DNA of 64,000 nt. It comes from JBJHBP01 sp050485645. GTDB lineage: Bacteria; Pseudomonadota; Gammaproteobacteria; Steroidobacterales; Rariloculaceae. The DNA is taken from assembly GCA_050485645.1 (NCBI GenBank), contig JBJHBT010000004.1, positions 62,001-126,000 on the forward strand, in the 5' to 3' direction. Shown piece by piece: positions 42,805-51,427 of the stretch. Position 1 is the first letter of the stretch. Every line of letters starts with the position of its first letter. Made by a program: the position numbers and the translations under genes. The notes under the pieces are model-generated. The model searched no databases. It was not told where the DNA came from and saw nothing but the letters and a program-made list of their open reading frames with translations.

Positions 42805-43866
42805 CTATTTCGATTTGCCCGCCTTGCTCGCCAACGGCTCTCCGTTCCAAAGACTCGATATGGGCGTGGCCGCTAACCTGTCCCCGAACGGCACGACGTC
42901 CGCGCTGTCGTAAAGAACCGCGCCGAAGGCGAAGCGATCTCCGCACGCCTCGGCCAATGCTCGCAGCCCCCCGAAGTCCCCGGCCTTCACCGTGGCGCTC
43001 GCCTTCACCTCAATCCCGACAATCATGCCGTCGTCGCGCTCCAGCACGATGTCCACCTCGCGCATATCCCGGTCCCGGAAATGGTGAGGCGTCAGCCGAA
43101 AATCAGAGGCCGTTATCAGCTTCAGCACTTCCGAGAACACGAAGCTTTCAAGCAGCGCGCGGAACTTTCCGCGATCAGCGTTGACCCTGTCGAAGGTCAG
43201 CCCGCGCACGCTGGCCAGCAGACCGGAATCGAGGAAGTGCCGCTTCGGTGTCTTCACGATGCGCTTCAGCGCATTGGTGAACCAGGGCTGCAGTGTCGCG
43301 ATCAGAAACACCTGTTCTAGCAGCCCAACATAGCGCTGCCCGGTCTTGTGGCTGACATTGATTCCGGCCCCGAACCGCGAATAGTTGACCAGTTGACCAG
43401 AGTACTCGGCTAACAGCCGCACGAATTTCGGAAGCTCGGTCAGCTTCTCTACCTCCGCGATGTCCCGCAGATCGCGCGTGAGGACCGAGGTGAGGTAGGA
43501 TCGCGCCCAGTCCTGCCGCCGTCGCTCGCTGTCGCGGGCGATCGCTTCGGGAAAGCCGCCGAGCAGGGCAAGTTGAACGAGATCGTCGCCAACAATCGCT
43601 TTGGGCTGATTTTGCAGCTTTCCCTCAAAGAGGCGCTCCAGAAAGCTCGGCGTCTGGCCTTCGATTTCTGCCCTTGCCAGCGGTAGCATCTGGAGGGTCT
43701 CCATCCGGCCGGCGAGACTGTCGGCGATCCGCGGCAGGGTAAGCACATTCGCCGAGCCCGTGAGGAGAAACCGGCCCGGACGATAATCCTCGTCAACCGT
43801 TTTCTTGATCGCCAGCAGTAGGTCGGGCGCGCGCTGGATCTCGTCGATGATGGCCCGGTCCAGGCC
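42805..43866 (-). pseudogene. DUF4143 AAA-type ATPase, 5-prime truncated
   Basis: The reverse strand encodes about 353 residues, starting in mid-protein with LDRAIIDEIQRAPDLLLAIK (the Walker B region), GRFLLTGSANVLTLPRIADSLAGRM (sensor 1) and then the DUF4143 domain with EVDIVLERDDGMIVGIEVKAS, a nuclease-like C-terminus. An in-frame stop (TGA at 43869-43867) precedes this and the N-terminal ~70 residues with the Walker A motif are absent. The break lies about 110 bases from the degenerate mrpD tail, so the truncation is tied to the same rearrangement. A shorter translation from a GTG at 43746 is possible but would lack ATPase function. Confidence 0.78.
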
Positions 43867-43978
43867 TCATCTCCGAATCCCTGGGCAATTAGGACTATTC
43901 GCTTCGGCTAGTTGGAAGTCAACACCCCGCTAATTGGTAGTCAGAAATTCGCGATCTGGAAAGCCTGTAGTTTCACCC

Positions 43979-44500
43979 GTTCCTGCACACAGGACTTAAG
44001 CTGCTGAGGTTTACGTTCTTCGGTAAGGATTCGGGTCTGCGTCCGAAGGAAGCGCCGCCGAACATGCTGATCGCGATGGCGATCGCCGCGGTGCTTTGCG
44101 TATTCATCGGCGCCTATCCGGATCCGATGTACGCGCTGATGCCGGCCGTGGTCGACTACAACCCGTACACCACCGGCCACATTCTCTGGCAGCTGCAGCT
44201 GCTGCCGGTCACGGCCCGCTTCGTGCGCGACGCCGGCAGCCGGCTCTGGCAGGCCACGTTGGGCGCACTGATGGATCGCATGCGCTGGGTCATGGCCAAT
44301 CTGTCGCGCTACCACGGCCCGAAGGGCGTGCTCGCCGGCACCTGGCCCACCGGCAGCATGGTGCTGTGGGGTGGCGGTGATACTGGTGGCATCGCTGCTG
44401 ATCTACTACCTGTAGGCAGAGATCGCGCTTCAGCTGAAGCGTCACTTTTCCGGAACGCGCAGCTGACCAACCTCCAGCCCCGGAGGCGGTCCCCATCGGT
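43979..44500 (+). pseudogene. degenerate duplicate of the MrpD-like 3-prime end
   Basis: These 522 bases align end to end with 38451-39067 (617 bases), that is, the last 532 bases of the MrpD-like gene and 85 bases beyond. The copy differs by scattered substitutions, by a 96-base in-frame deletion between two CTGCTG hexamers (at 38671 and 38767 in the intact gene), and by one inserted G in the last membrane helix (GTGGGGTGG for GTGGGTGG), which shifts the frame before the stop at 44413-44415. There is no start codon or promoter. The substitutions suggest that it came from a related strain rather than from recent local duplication. Confidence 0.9.
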
Positions 44501-44896
44501 TGGTGCATCCCTGGAGGCGGCCCGAATCAGCGTCATTCATCGAGATTGACGCGTGCCTGAACGCCATGACCGAATTCTACGCTCTCGCTGTCGAGGCAGT
44601 GCAGGGACGCACGGCTTGGGGCGCGTGATCGCCGCCGCCAAGATTCAGCAGCAGGTGACGTGTGTCGAGATGCACGACGTGCGCGGTGCGACGGGCATAG
44701 GCCACGTCGTCGTCCTTGCTCTTCATTCACCATGCGCCATCGCTCCGGGCCGAAATTGACCTCGACAGAGCCGGTTGAGCCATTTGTTCGATCGATTACG
44801 CCTTAGAGGAGAGCAGCAGAATTCGGATGCTGTCACCAAGATGCGGAACAAGACCAGAAGTCCCTGGTGGTAATACGTGTGGGAGTAGAAGAGCAA
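44501..44896. other. intergenic region without evident genes
   Basis: This gap lies between the mrpD fragment and the large secreted protein gene. Short frames exist on both strands but none has a signal, a domain or a good ribosome site. A stretch around 44560-44720 (with CGGCTTGGGGCGCGTGATC) may be decayed coding DNA. A promoter for the next gene is expected near 44800-44870 but is not distinctive. Confidence 0.4.
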
Positions 44897-47227
44897 ATGA
44901 GCGTACGACGTATCAGCGCGCTGAGCTGTGTGGTTGTATCCTGGGCGGCAGCCGTCCTTACCGCCAATGCCCAGTCCATCCCGTCCCCTGCGCCGGACAT
45001 GCCTCTGCCGCCCTGCACCTTCGTGGATGGCCAGTGGCACGGCGCCTGCCCTGCCGAGAGCGAGTACCTGTCGGGCTCGGCATCGGGGCGGTTCCTGCCA
45101 GGTGGCACCGTTCGCGTATCGGCCAACCCGGTGGATCCGTCCTGCGATGAGTGGAGGTTGAACACCGGCGTGGTTTCGCCACTACCTTGCTACTCGCGGG
45201 TGTCAGCCCCTCGCGTCGTGACGTGCGCCACGATCGACCTGTTCGATGATGAACGATTTCGCGAACTCCCATGCAGTCAGGCGCTGTACCTGGACACCGC
45301 CGATCTGCCCAATCCGCTGTTCACGACACGCCGACCAAGCGGCCATGAAGACTGGAACGGGGCCACGTCCTGCGGCGCGACGCCCAGTTACGCCGTGTAC
45401 GTCTTTGGCGGCCCGGCCACCAATGAGGCTGCGGTGTGGAGAACCCGCGGACCGCTGGCCCTGACATGCGACATCACATTCGAAGGCCTGCGACGACCGG
45501 ACGGACTGTACGGGCCGACCTGGGCGAAGGTAGAGGTAATGGTGAACCGTGCCGATTCCCCCGATAGCTATAACGGCACCGGCGTATGGTCGCAGTTCTA
45601 CGTGCCCATCGACGGTGATCTGCGCTTCGGCAACGTGGACGTGGAAGTCGAAGCGGAAGGCTCGGTGACCGACGCCGATTGGGACAACGGCCGGGTGCTT
45701 GCCACCTACACGGCTACGGTGACCAGCCGCGGCGGCGAGGAAGCCGAGAACGTGCGGCTGGAGGTCACCTTTCCCCAGTATCTCAGTGTCCAGGAGATCT
45801 CCAACGAACGCTGTCGATTGAGCTCGGTCATCGATTCCGGCTATACCGGCGGCACACCGCCGCCTGGAAGCACAATGAATCCGGGCGGCCGTGTCGAATG
45901 CAGCTGGCCAACGCTGGATGTCGACGAATCCGACACCGTGGACATTGTCGCGCGCATTCTCAATGCGACGGACCTTCACGCGCTGCAAACCGGAGAGGTA
46001 TCGGGCGCGCGGCCAGGAGTGTACTTCGTCGTGAGAGCTAACGATGACGCCGTGGATTCCAACAACGAAGCCATCGTGGCCGTCGACATCCCCTTCCGCA
46101 GTGGTTCGTACTCCGGAACGCGCGACGCGATGCGTGTTCTCGACCAGCACTTCAGCTACTCGACCTGGACTCTGCTGAGCGCATGCAACACTTACAAGGC
46201 GGAAATTCTTGAGCGCCTGGACAGTGTGCGCGCCGAGCATCCCCACGCATTTGCCAACCTGTCATATGGGGGCGTTACCAGCGGAAGCTACCAGATCGCG
46301 GGTATCAACCATGACTGGCTTACCGCCGGACACGTCGGAGTCGTGGTCTATGCGAAAGGCACCAACTATCGGGAAACAGGCATCATCATCAACGGTACCC
46401 CGACCCCGTCGCCGCTGAACTTTACGAGCGAGATTGGCCTGTACGGAAGTGTGCTCTCGCCATTGGGCACCACGAGGCTCACCTTCGCGACTTCCCTGAA
46501 CGGCTACTACCTGCTCACACCCGCCAATCGCTTCCCCGGCTTCCCGGTCCCGGAGGCGCCGGCGATGACCGGCTTCGAGGGTCAGTACGCGGACAACCGC
46601 CATGAGTTTGTCATCGGGGGTGGCACACCGCCTGCGCCGGCTCCTGCCTCCGGAAGCGGCCTGTCCTGTTCCTTCGCGCCGGATGCCATGGTCGTGACCA
46701 CGGCGAGTCCCGTGGAGATACTCGTGACGAATCCACTCGGGCAGCGGGTAGAGACCGAGGACGGCCGGATCGTGACGCAGGAACTCGATGGCGGAATTCA
46801 TGCCATGGCGTTCCCGCATGAAGACGGCACGTATGGCTGGACGCTTGTGCTACCCGTCGACGATTACGACATCGAGCTTCGCGGTATCGCAGATGGGCAC
46901 TATGAGCTGACGCTGATGACCTTCGACGAGACAGGTGCGCCAATCGAAGAAGTCACCTCCGGTTCGACTTTTCCCGGCCAGGTGCTGCAATACGAGTTCG
47001 CGGGTCCCGACCCAATCGCTGATCCGATACCCGATCCCGAACCGCCGATCGCCGCGCCCCCGCCCGCCGCCGTGCCACCCGCAGCCGCGCCACCTGCGCG
47101 GTCATCCCGCGGCGGTGGCAGCGCCATGGATCCGGTCCTGCTGTTAATGCTGATGGTGCTGGCGCTGATGGGTTGGCTTGCGCGTCAACGCGCCGCGTCG
47201 GCGGCCGCAAGATCGCCCAGATCGTGA
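44897..47227 (+). CDS. large secreted protein with C-terminal sorting signal
   Basis: This 776-residue product has a signal peptide (SALSCVVVSWAAAVLTANA). A Cys-containing N-terminal region precedes an immunoglobulin-like DUF11-type segment (ATYTATVTSRGGEEAENVRLE, then VECSWPTLDVDESDTVDIVA). Around residues 420-510 is a domain with LSACNTYKAEILERLDSV and NHDWLTAGHVGVVVYAKGTNY, whose spaced Cys and His residues could be enzymatic but which I cannot assign. A Pro/Ala-rich linker leads to GGGSAMDPVLLLMLMVLAL, then Arg-containing residues. This tripartite end resembles the JDVT-CTERM/GlyGly-CTERM signals processed by rhombosortase-type proteases. I chose the ATG at 44897 because the signal peptide begins there. 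Confidence 0.75.
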   Translation: MSVRRISALSCVVVSWAAAVLTANAQSIPSPAPDMPLPPCTFVDGQWHGACPAESEYLSGSASGRFLPGGTVRVSANPVDPSCDEWRLNTGVVSPLPCYSRVSAPRVVTCATIDLFDDERFRELPCSQALYLDTADLPNPLFTTRRPSGHEDWNGATSCGATPSYAVYVFGGPATNEAAVWRTRGPLALTCDITFEGLRRPDGLYGPTWAKVEVMVNRADSPDSYNGTGVWSQFYVPIDGDLRFGNVDVEVEAEGSVTDADWDNGRVLATYTATVTSRGGEEAENVRLEVTFPQYLSVQEISNERCRLSSVIDSGYTGGTPPPGSTMNPGGRVECSWPTLDVDESDTVDIVARILNATDLHALQTGEVSGARPGVYFVVRANDDAVDSNNEAIVAVDIPFRSGSYSGTRDAMRVLDQHFSYSTWTLLSACNTYKAEILERLDSVRAEHPHAFANLSYGGVTSGSYQIAGINHDWLTAGHVGVVVYAKGTNYRETGIIINGTPTPSPLNFTSEIGLYGSVLSPLGTTRLTFATSLNGYYLLTPANRFPGFPVPEAPAMTGFEGQYADNRHEFVIGGGTPPAPAPASGSGLSCSFAPDAMVVTTASPVEILVTNPLGQRVETEDGRIVTQELDGGIHAMAFPHEDGTYGWTLVLPVDDYDIELRGIADGHYELTLMTFDETGAPIEEVTSGSTFPGQVLQYEFAGPDPIADPIPDPEPPIAAPPPAAVPPAAAPPARSSRGGGSAMDPVLLLMLMVLALMGWLARQRAASAAARSPRS

Positions 47228-47269
47228 TAGGTGATGGCCAGATTATTCAGCAGGGTCGATGTGATCCGC

Positions 47270-47543
47270 AGGGTGCGCTGTCGATGTGATCCGCTGTCTG
47301 CTCTCTCCACCGCCATGGCCACCGTGCTGCGACGGGCTGGTGTTGGCTTGTGGCAGGCGCACGCCCATACGCAGTGGCATTTCCAGCAGAAAGGGGAAGA
47401 TTCTGACGCCGATGGTGATCTCGACCGAGCTGACAGCGAAAATCCAGGCACCCCCGACCGGTCCGGGATCGGCTCGCAAACTCACATGACGACCATTCCG
47501 CGTATCAAGCCTGGCCGGAACAGGCGGGTTAAAATGCCTATCC
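47270..47543 (+). repeat. interspersed repeat, copy 3 (extended, about 270 bp)
   Basis: The core at 47485-47543 matches copy 1 with a few substitutions (CATGACGACC at its start). The preceding ~215 bases match those before copy 2. This copy lies directly before the transposase remnant, which suggests that the repeat and that insertion sequence may be connected, but the other copies have no transposase beside them. Confidence 0.75.
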
Positions 47544-47600
47544 GCCTACTGGCGTTGGCGATCGCGGCGATGCAAGCGAGGAGGGCGGCGGCACATATCG

Positions 47601-48359
47601 CCCGAGCTCAGAGAGCTGATCCGTCGCATGGCGCGGGAGAATCCCTTGTGGGGCCAGCGGCGCATCCAGGGCGAGCTCGCCAACCTGGGGTTCAACGTCA
47701 GCCCTCGAACCGTCGCAAAATACATGCGAAAGTGATGGAATGGCCAGCCTTCGCCGGGGTGGCGACAGTTCCTGTCGCAACATGCCAATGAAATCTGGGC
47801 TTGCGATCTGTTCACGGTTCAAACCGTCTGGTTCCGCACGCTCTATGTGTTCTTCGTGATTCAACATGGAACGAGGGAGATCATCCACGCCCGGGTAACC
47901 TCGCAGCAAATGACGGAAGTCTGCGAGGTCGATCGCGAGCCACCTCGCTTTCTGATCCATGATCGGGACGGCTGTTACGGTGCTGCGTTCAACCGCCGTG
48001 TGCAGTCGTTTGGCATCGAGCAGACACGCACGCCCGTGAAAGCTCCGAGAGCGAACACCATAGCGGAGCGTTGGGTGAGGACGGCGCGGGCCGAGTGTTT
48101 GGATTACAGGCTCGTGATGAGGCATCAGCATCTGCAGCGATTAATCGACGAGTATGTCGACTATTACAATCTATGGCGTCCTCATCGGAGCCTCGAGCAA
48201 ACAGCTCCACGTAGACAAGGACGACCGCGCCAACGCGCGGCGCCCGGGACGATATTGGCTGAGCCGGTCCTTGGCGGGCTGCACCACGTTTATCGATACG
48301 CAGCGCGACAGGTTAGGTGGACAGAGTTGTTGCGCCGTTCACCAGGGGTTCGAGGCTGA
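47601..48359 (+). pseudogene. DDE integrase-core transposase remnant (IS3/IS481-like)
   Basis: One frame reads LRELIRRMARENPLWGQRRIQGELA, then an internal TGA (47734-47736), then QHANEIWACDLFTVQTVWF, HDRDGCYGAAF and ANTIAERWVRTARAECLDYRL, ending in GGLHHVYRYAA. The D-D-E catalytic residues are identifiable. It is dead: the helix-turn-helix N-terminus is missing, there is a nonsense codon, and roughly ten codons are absent between HARVTSQQ and EPPRFL. No inverted terminal repeats were recognised. Confidence 0.85.
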
Positions 48360-48414
48360 CGAAAATCAGATGTGTCACGTAATTCGGCGGCGGTAGGGCT
48401 TGGCAGGAGTCTGA

Positions 48415-48446
48415 CAAAAAGCCCCCGGCAAAAAATGCCGGGGGCT
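48415..48446 (-). terminator. rho-independent terminator of CEMIP-like gene
   Basis: On the minus strand AGCCCCCGGC pairs perfectly with GCCGGGGGCT (48446-48437 and 48429-48420) around an ATTTTTT loop, followed by a run of T. It lies 25-56 bases beyond the stop of the gene at 48471. Confidence 0.9.
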
Positions 48447-48470
48447 CTTGCTGATACAGCAGGTTGCAGC

Positions 48471-51092
48471 TTACCGGCTGACCTGGAGGCTGGTCCCACC
48501 ACCAGGGGCGCCAGTGCGGGTGTCACCGGCGGAAACCACCTTGACCCAGAGCGCATTCTGGTCCCTGAAGTACGAGGTCTCGCTGGCCCTGCGCAGCGCA
48601 TCCAGGCTGCTTTGCTGAGTACCCGAAGCTGCTGTGGTGAATCCCGGCAGCTCGAAAATGACCCAGGAACCTTCGTCCATCTCGTTCAGGGTGAGGGACA
48701 CGGTCGGCCTCTCGGTGGTCACTGTGATCTCGGTGCCGGATCGTACGTTGGTGCCGCCGGTCAGGTTGTACTCCTGGCCGTTGCGGCTGAGAACGACTGG
48801 CGGCTGAGCAGGCGCACCGCCACCAGGACCGCCGCCGGGGCCACCGCCGCCGAAGCCGCCGCCACCGGGGCCACCACCGCCGGGGCCGCCGCCACCGAAG
48901 CCACCACCACCGGGGCCACCGCCGCCGAAGCCGCCGAAGCCGCCACCGCCACCGCCGCCAACAGTCAGGCGCCCGATATCACCCGGGCACAGGGCAGCGT
49001 TCCAGGTGGGTTTGATCTCACAGGCTTCTGCGTCGACTGCGATACTGTCGTGGACGCCGTCATGGATTAGAACGTAGGAATCGGGACCACCGCCGAGCGA
49101 GCCGTCCCTGTCGCGGAACGCCGCAGTGGCGAAGGACGCACCGCCTCCATTATCGTTGCCCCATTCACGCACGATCGGTGGGAAATACACCGGCTTGGCG
49201 TCGATGAACGTCAAGCGCTCGAATGCGTTGTTGGTGCTGACCCCGAAGCTGCTATACAGCAGGTTGGAGATCGCTCCGGTCTTGCGAAGGTCATTGTCCT
49301 CGTAATTGACGAAGGTCGTATTCTCGACGTCATGACGGTAATCGTAGAACTCGTAGCCGCGGATCGGGAAATCCGGAAGTGACGGCTTCGGCAAGCTGCG
49401 GCCGTAAGCAATTTCCTCCGGAGTCCTGGGGTTGCCGACGTTTTCGGTTTCACCCACGAACAGCGAGTCAACGACCTTCGACGTATATTCGTAACGACCG
49501 AAAGCGCCAGACGCGTGCGTAAAGCCCATCGCGTTGTCGGCAAACTTCACGTTCCTGAATATCTTCATCTCACCGCGGCCCCAGATGCCGCCATTACGGT
49601 TCTTGTAAGCAGTGAGATCCTCGTAGACCGATGGCACTGCCTCGCTGTTCGGGTCCGAGGGATCGACAAGGCCGGTATGCGAGCTGCCGGTGACACCAAA
49701 TGTGTTATCGGCGTTGATGTTTCGATCAAACATGAACCCGTCGTAGTTGGAGTGGGCAACGTTGCCCCGGAACTCGCCGAAGGGTATTCGACGCGGCCAG
49801 GTATTCAGGCTGATCTCCGTGCCCAGGAACTGACCGTTCGGGTGCTCTGGCAATGACACCCAGAAACCGATCGCATCGGAACCGGCAGCGACGTTATCGA
49901 TGTAGCTGTTGGCCGGGTTGGTAATCCAGAAAGTCGCCACCGTGTTGTCCGAGGGCAGCAGGACATCCTCGGAGGCCTGGCCATTCGTTCCCGTACTGGG
50001 CTCGCCTGCTGCGGCGAGGTTGGTCGGGACGCACGGCAGGGTTGGATGGCACTTGGTCTGAATGCCCAGGTTCCTGACAAATTCGTTGCCGCGCTCGATG
50101 CCGTCCTCGAGGAAGAAGCAGTGACCGACGGTGTTGTAGGTCACGTTGTTTTCAATCTGCAGGTAATTGGTGCCGTGCACGGTCGTACAACGGTTGAACG
50201 TGTTGTGAATCGCGGAGTTCCGGATGTACTGGCCCTCGGCGTCGCCGACCAGATGCCAGTGGATCGGATAGCGGGCAAGCGTCAGATGCTGGCCCATGCG
50301 AGTCAACTCGACGCCGTCGACATACATCTGGCTCCCCGGCATTGCCATGATGTGCCCGCCGAAGTATGACTCTTCTGCGTCGGCCGATGCCTGGATCCTG
50401 ATGTTGCGCGTCAGCATGCCGACTTCGCCACGCTGATCCACGTCGAAGGTGACTCTGCCGAAATGCATGTATTCAAGCGGCTGATCCAGCGTGATCCTGT
50501 TACCGCTGATCGCGGTGATCGTCCGCTTCTCCGCCTGCCTCGGATCGAAGTCCGTCGACGCCAGAACGATCTCATCGCCCACCCGCCATTCAGCGGCATT
50601 CAGGACTTCAATGGCGGTGCTGCCTGCTTCGGCTGTCTCAGCCAGCTTGGTCCAGGAGTTGGTTCGGCTACCGTGCAGATTCAGGGTGCCGCCCGAGATC
50701 ATGATCCCGCGGTCGCCCATCCCGGCCATGATGTCTTCACCCGGGACCTCGTCGGTGAAGGTGATGGTCGCGTTGCGCGTGTGGCGGTTGGCTTCCGTGC
50801 CGATGGTCAGATCCCCGTGCAGGATGATCCATTCGGTGATCAGTTCCAGGTCGAGCTCGTCCGAGAACGTGAGTCTGCCGTCGATAGTCAGACTGCGCAG
50901 ACCCGGTGGACTGACGTCGAGAACAACGTCCATACCTTCGCTGATAACGACAGCGGCCCACTCACCGGGCACCTGGCCATCCGGCCAGGTAGCGGGATCG
51001 GACCAGTTCTGCTGGGCCCGGACATCGGCGATTCCAGCGAGAGCAAGCGCTGGCAATGCCAACACAAGAAACAATCGAGATTTTGCAAACAT
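48471..51092 (-). CDS. G8-domain/beta-helix secreted protein (CEMIP-like), copy 1
   Basis: This 873-residue exported protein has a signal peptide (LFLVLALPALALAGIADVRA). The G8 domain is at about residues 28-165 (WSDPATWPDGQVP, MDVVLDVSPPGLRSLTIDGRL, LHGDLTIGTEANRH), the fold shared with human CEMIP, TMEM2 and polyductin. A long right-handed beta-helix follows with HWHLVGDAEGQYIRNSAIHN and YNTVGHCFFLEDGIE. A Gly/Phe/Pro low-complexity insert of about 55 residues lies near residue 705. The C-terminus (GSWVIFELPGFTTAASGTQQ to LQVSR) is conserved with the copy at 51428. CEMIP relatives act on hyaluronan; a polysaccharide-binding or cleaving role is an inference only. It is transcribed away from its paralogue. 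Confidence 0.85.
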   Translation of the reverse strand: MFAKSRLFLVLALPALALAGIADVRAQQNWSDPATWPDGQVPGEWAAVVISEGMDVVLDVSPPGLRSLTIDGRLTFSDELDLELITEWIILHGDLTIGTEANRHTRNATITFTDEVPGEDIMAGMGDRGIMISGGTLNLHGSRTNSWTKLAETAEAGSTAIEVLNAAEWRVGDEIVLASTDFDPRQAEKRTITAISGNRITLDQPLEYMHFGRVTFDVDQRGEVGMLTRNIRIQASADAEESYFGGHIMAMPGSQMYVDGVELTRMGQHLTLARYPIHWHLVGDAEGQYIRNSAIHNTFNRCTTVHGTNYLQIENNVTYNTVGHCFFLEDGIERGNEFVRNLGIQTKCHPTLPCVPTNLAAAGEPSTGTNGQASEDVLLPSDNTVATFWITNPANSYIDNVAAGSDAIGFWVSLPEHPNGQFLGTEISLNTWPRRIPFGEFRGNVAHSNYDGFMFDRNINADNTFGVTGSSHTGLVDPSDPNSEAVPSVYEDLTAYKNRNGGIWGRGEMKIFRNVKFADNAMGFTHASGAFGRYEYTSKVVDSLFVGETENVGNPRTPEEIAYGRSLPKPSLPDFPIRGYEFYDYRHDVENTTFVNYEDNDLRKTGAISNLLYSSFGVSTNNAFERLTFIDAKPVYFPPIVREWGNDNGGGASFATAAFRDRDGSLGGGPDSYVLIHDGVHDSIAVDAEACEIKPTWNAALCPGDIGRLTVGGGGGGGFGGFGGGGPGGGGFGGGGPGGGGPGGGGFGGGGPGGGPGGGAPAQPPVVLSRNGQEYNLTGGTNVRSGTEITVTTERPTVSLTLNEMDEGSWVIFELPGFTTAASGTQQSSLDALRRASETSYFRDQNALWVKVVSAGDTRTGAPGGGTSLQVSR

Positions 51093-51427
51093 GGCTCAGT
51101 ATCCCCCTGGCGGAGCGAATGCTCTATGTATCTGGACAGCACAATAGTTCAACTTTCGAATGCCGACAATTGCTTGCCGGTACAAGCTATCGCTTGCCAG
51201 CACGCCCTTGAGAAATCTTGTCATTCAAGCTGCCGAGCAGGCAAACGACTTGATCATGGAGACCTTCTTGAAGGTCCTCACGCCCGATCGTTGGGTGCTG
51301 CTGGGCGCCTGGCGCGGCCGTGGACGGTTATCCAGGAGAGCATAACGGTCAGCCGATAAGCGCCTTTCATGTTAGTCTCATCTGCTCAGTACCGGGAATA
51401 TAGAAACAAGGAACGGGGAGCAGCATC
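51093..51427. promoter_or_regulatory. divergent promoter region of the CEMIP-like pair
   Basis: This 335-base region separates the two divergent paralogues. It contains, at 51342-51360, a 19-base sequence identical to the last bases of copy 2 (coding for ITVSR-stop there). This may be the leftover tail of a lost third copy or a recombination site. An in-frame reading of the upstream ~190 bases does not look like the family. GGAACGGGGAGCAGC provides the ribosome site of copy 2. Confidence 0.5.
51342..51360 (+). repeat. 19-bp direct repeat flanking CEMIP-like copy 2, left
   Basis: ATAACGGTCAGCCGATAAG occurs here and again at 54062-54080, where it spans the stop codon of copy 2. The repeats bracket the gene in direct orientation at a distance of 2.7 kb, like the footprints of a gene duplication or cassette insertion. 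Confidence 0.7.

Noticed and set aside
47185..47451. Minus-strand 88-residue frame ending in a TPR-like segment (NNLAITYHDLGDLAAADAAR)
   Set aside because: The TPR-like end is antisense to the last bases of the secreted protein gene and the 59-bp repeat region. No second repeat unit exists, so it is probably chance or a tiny scar.
51160..51360. Remnant of a third CEMIP-like gene
   Set aside because: Only the last 19 bases match the family. The preceding ~180 bases do not align in any frame, so a true remnant is not shown.
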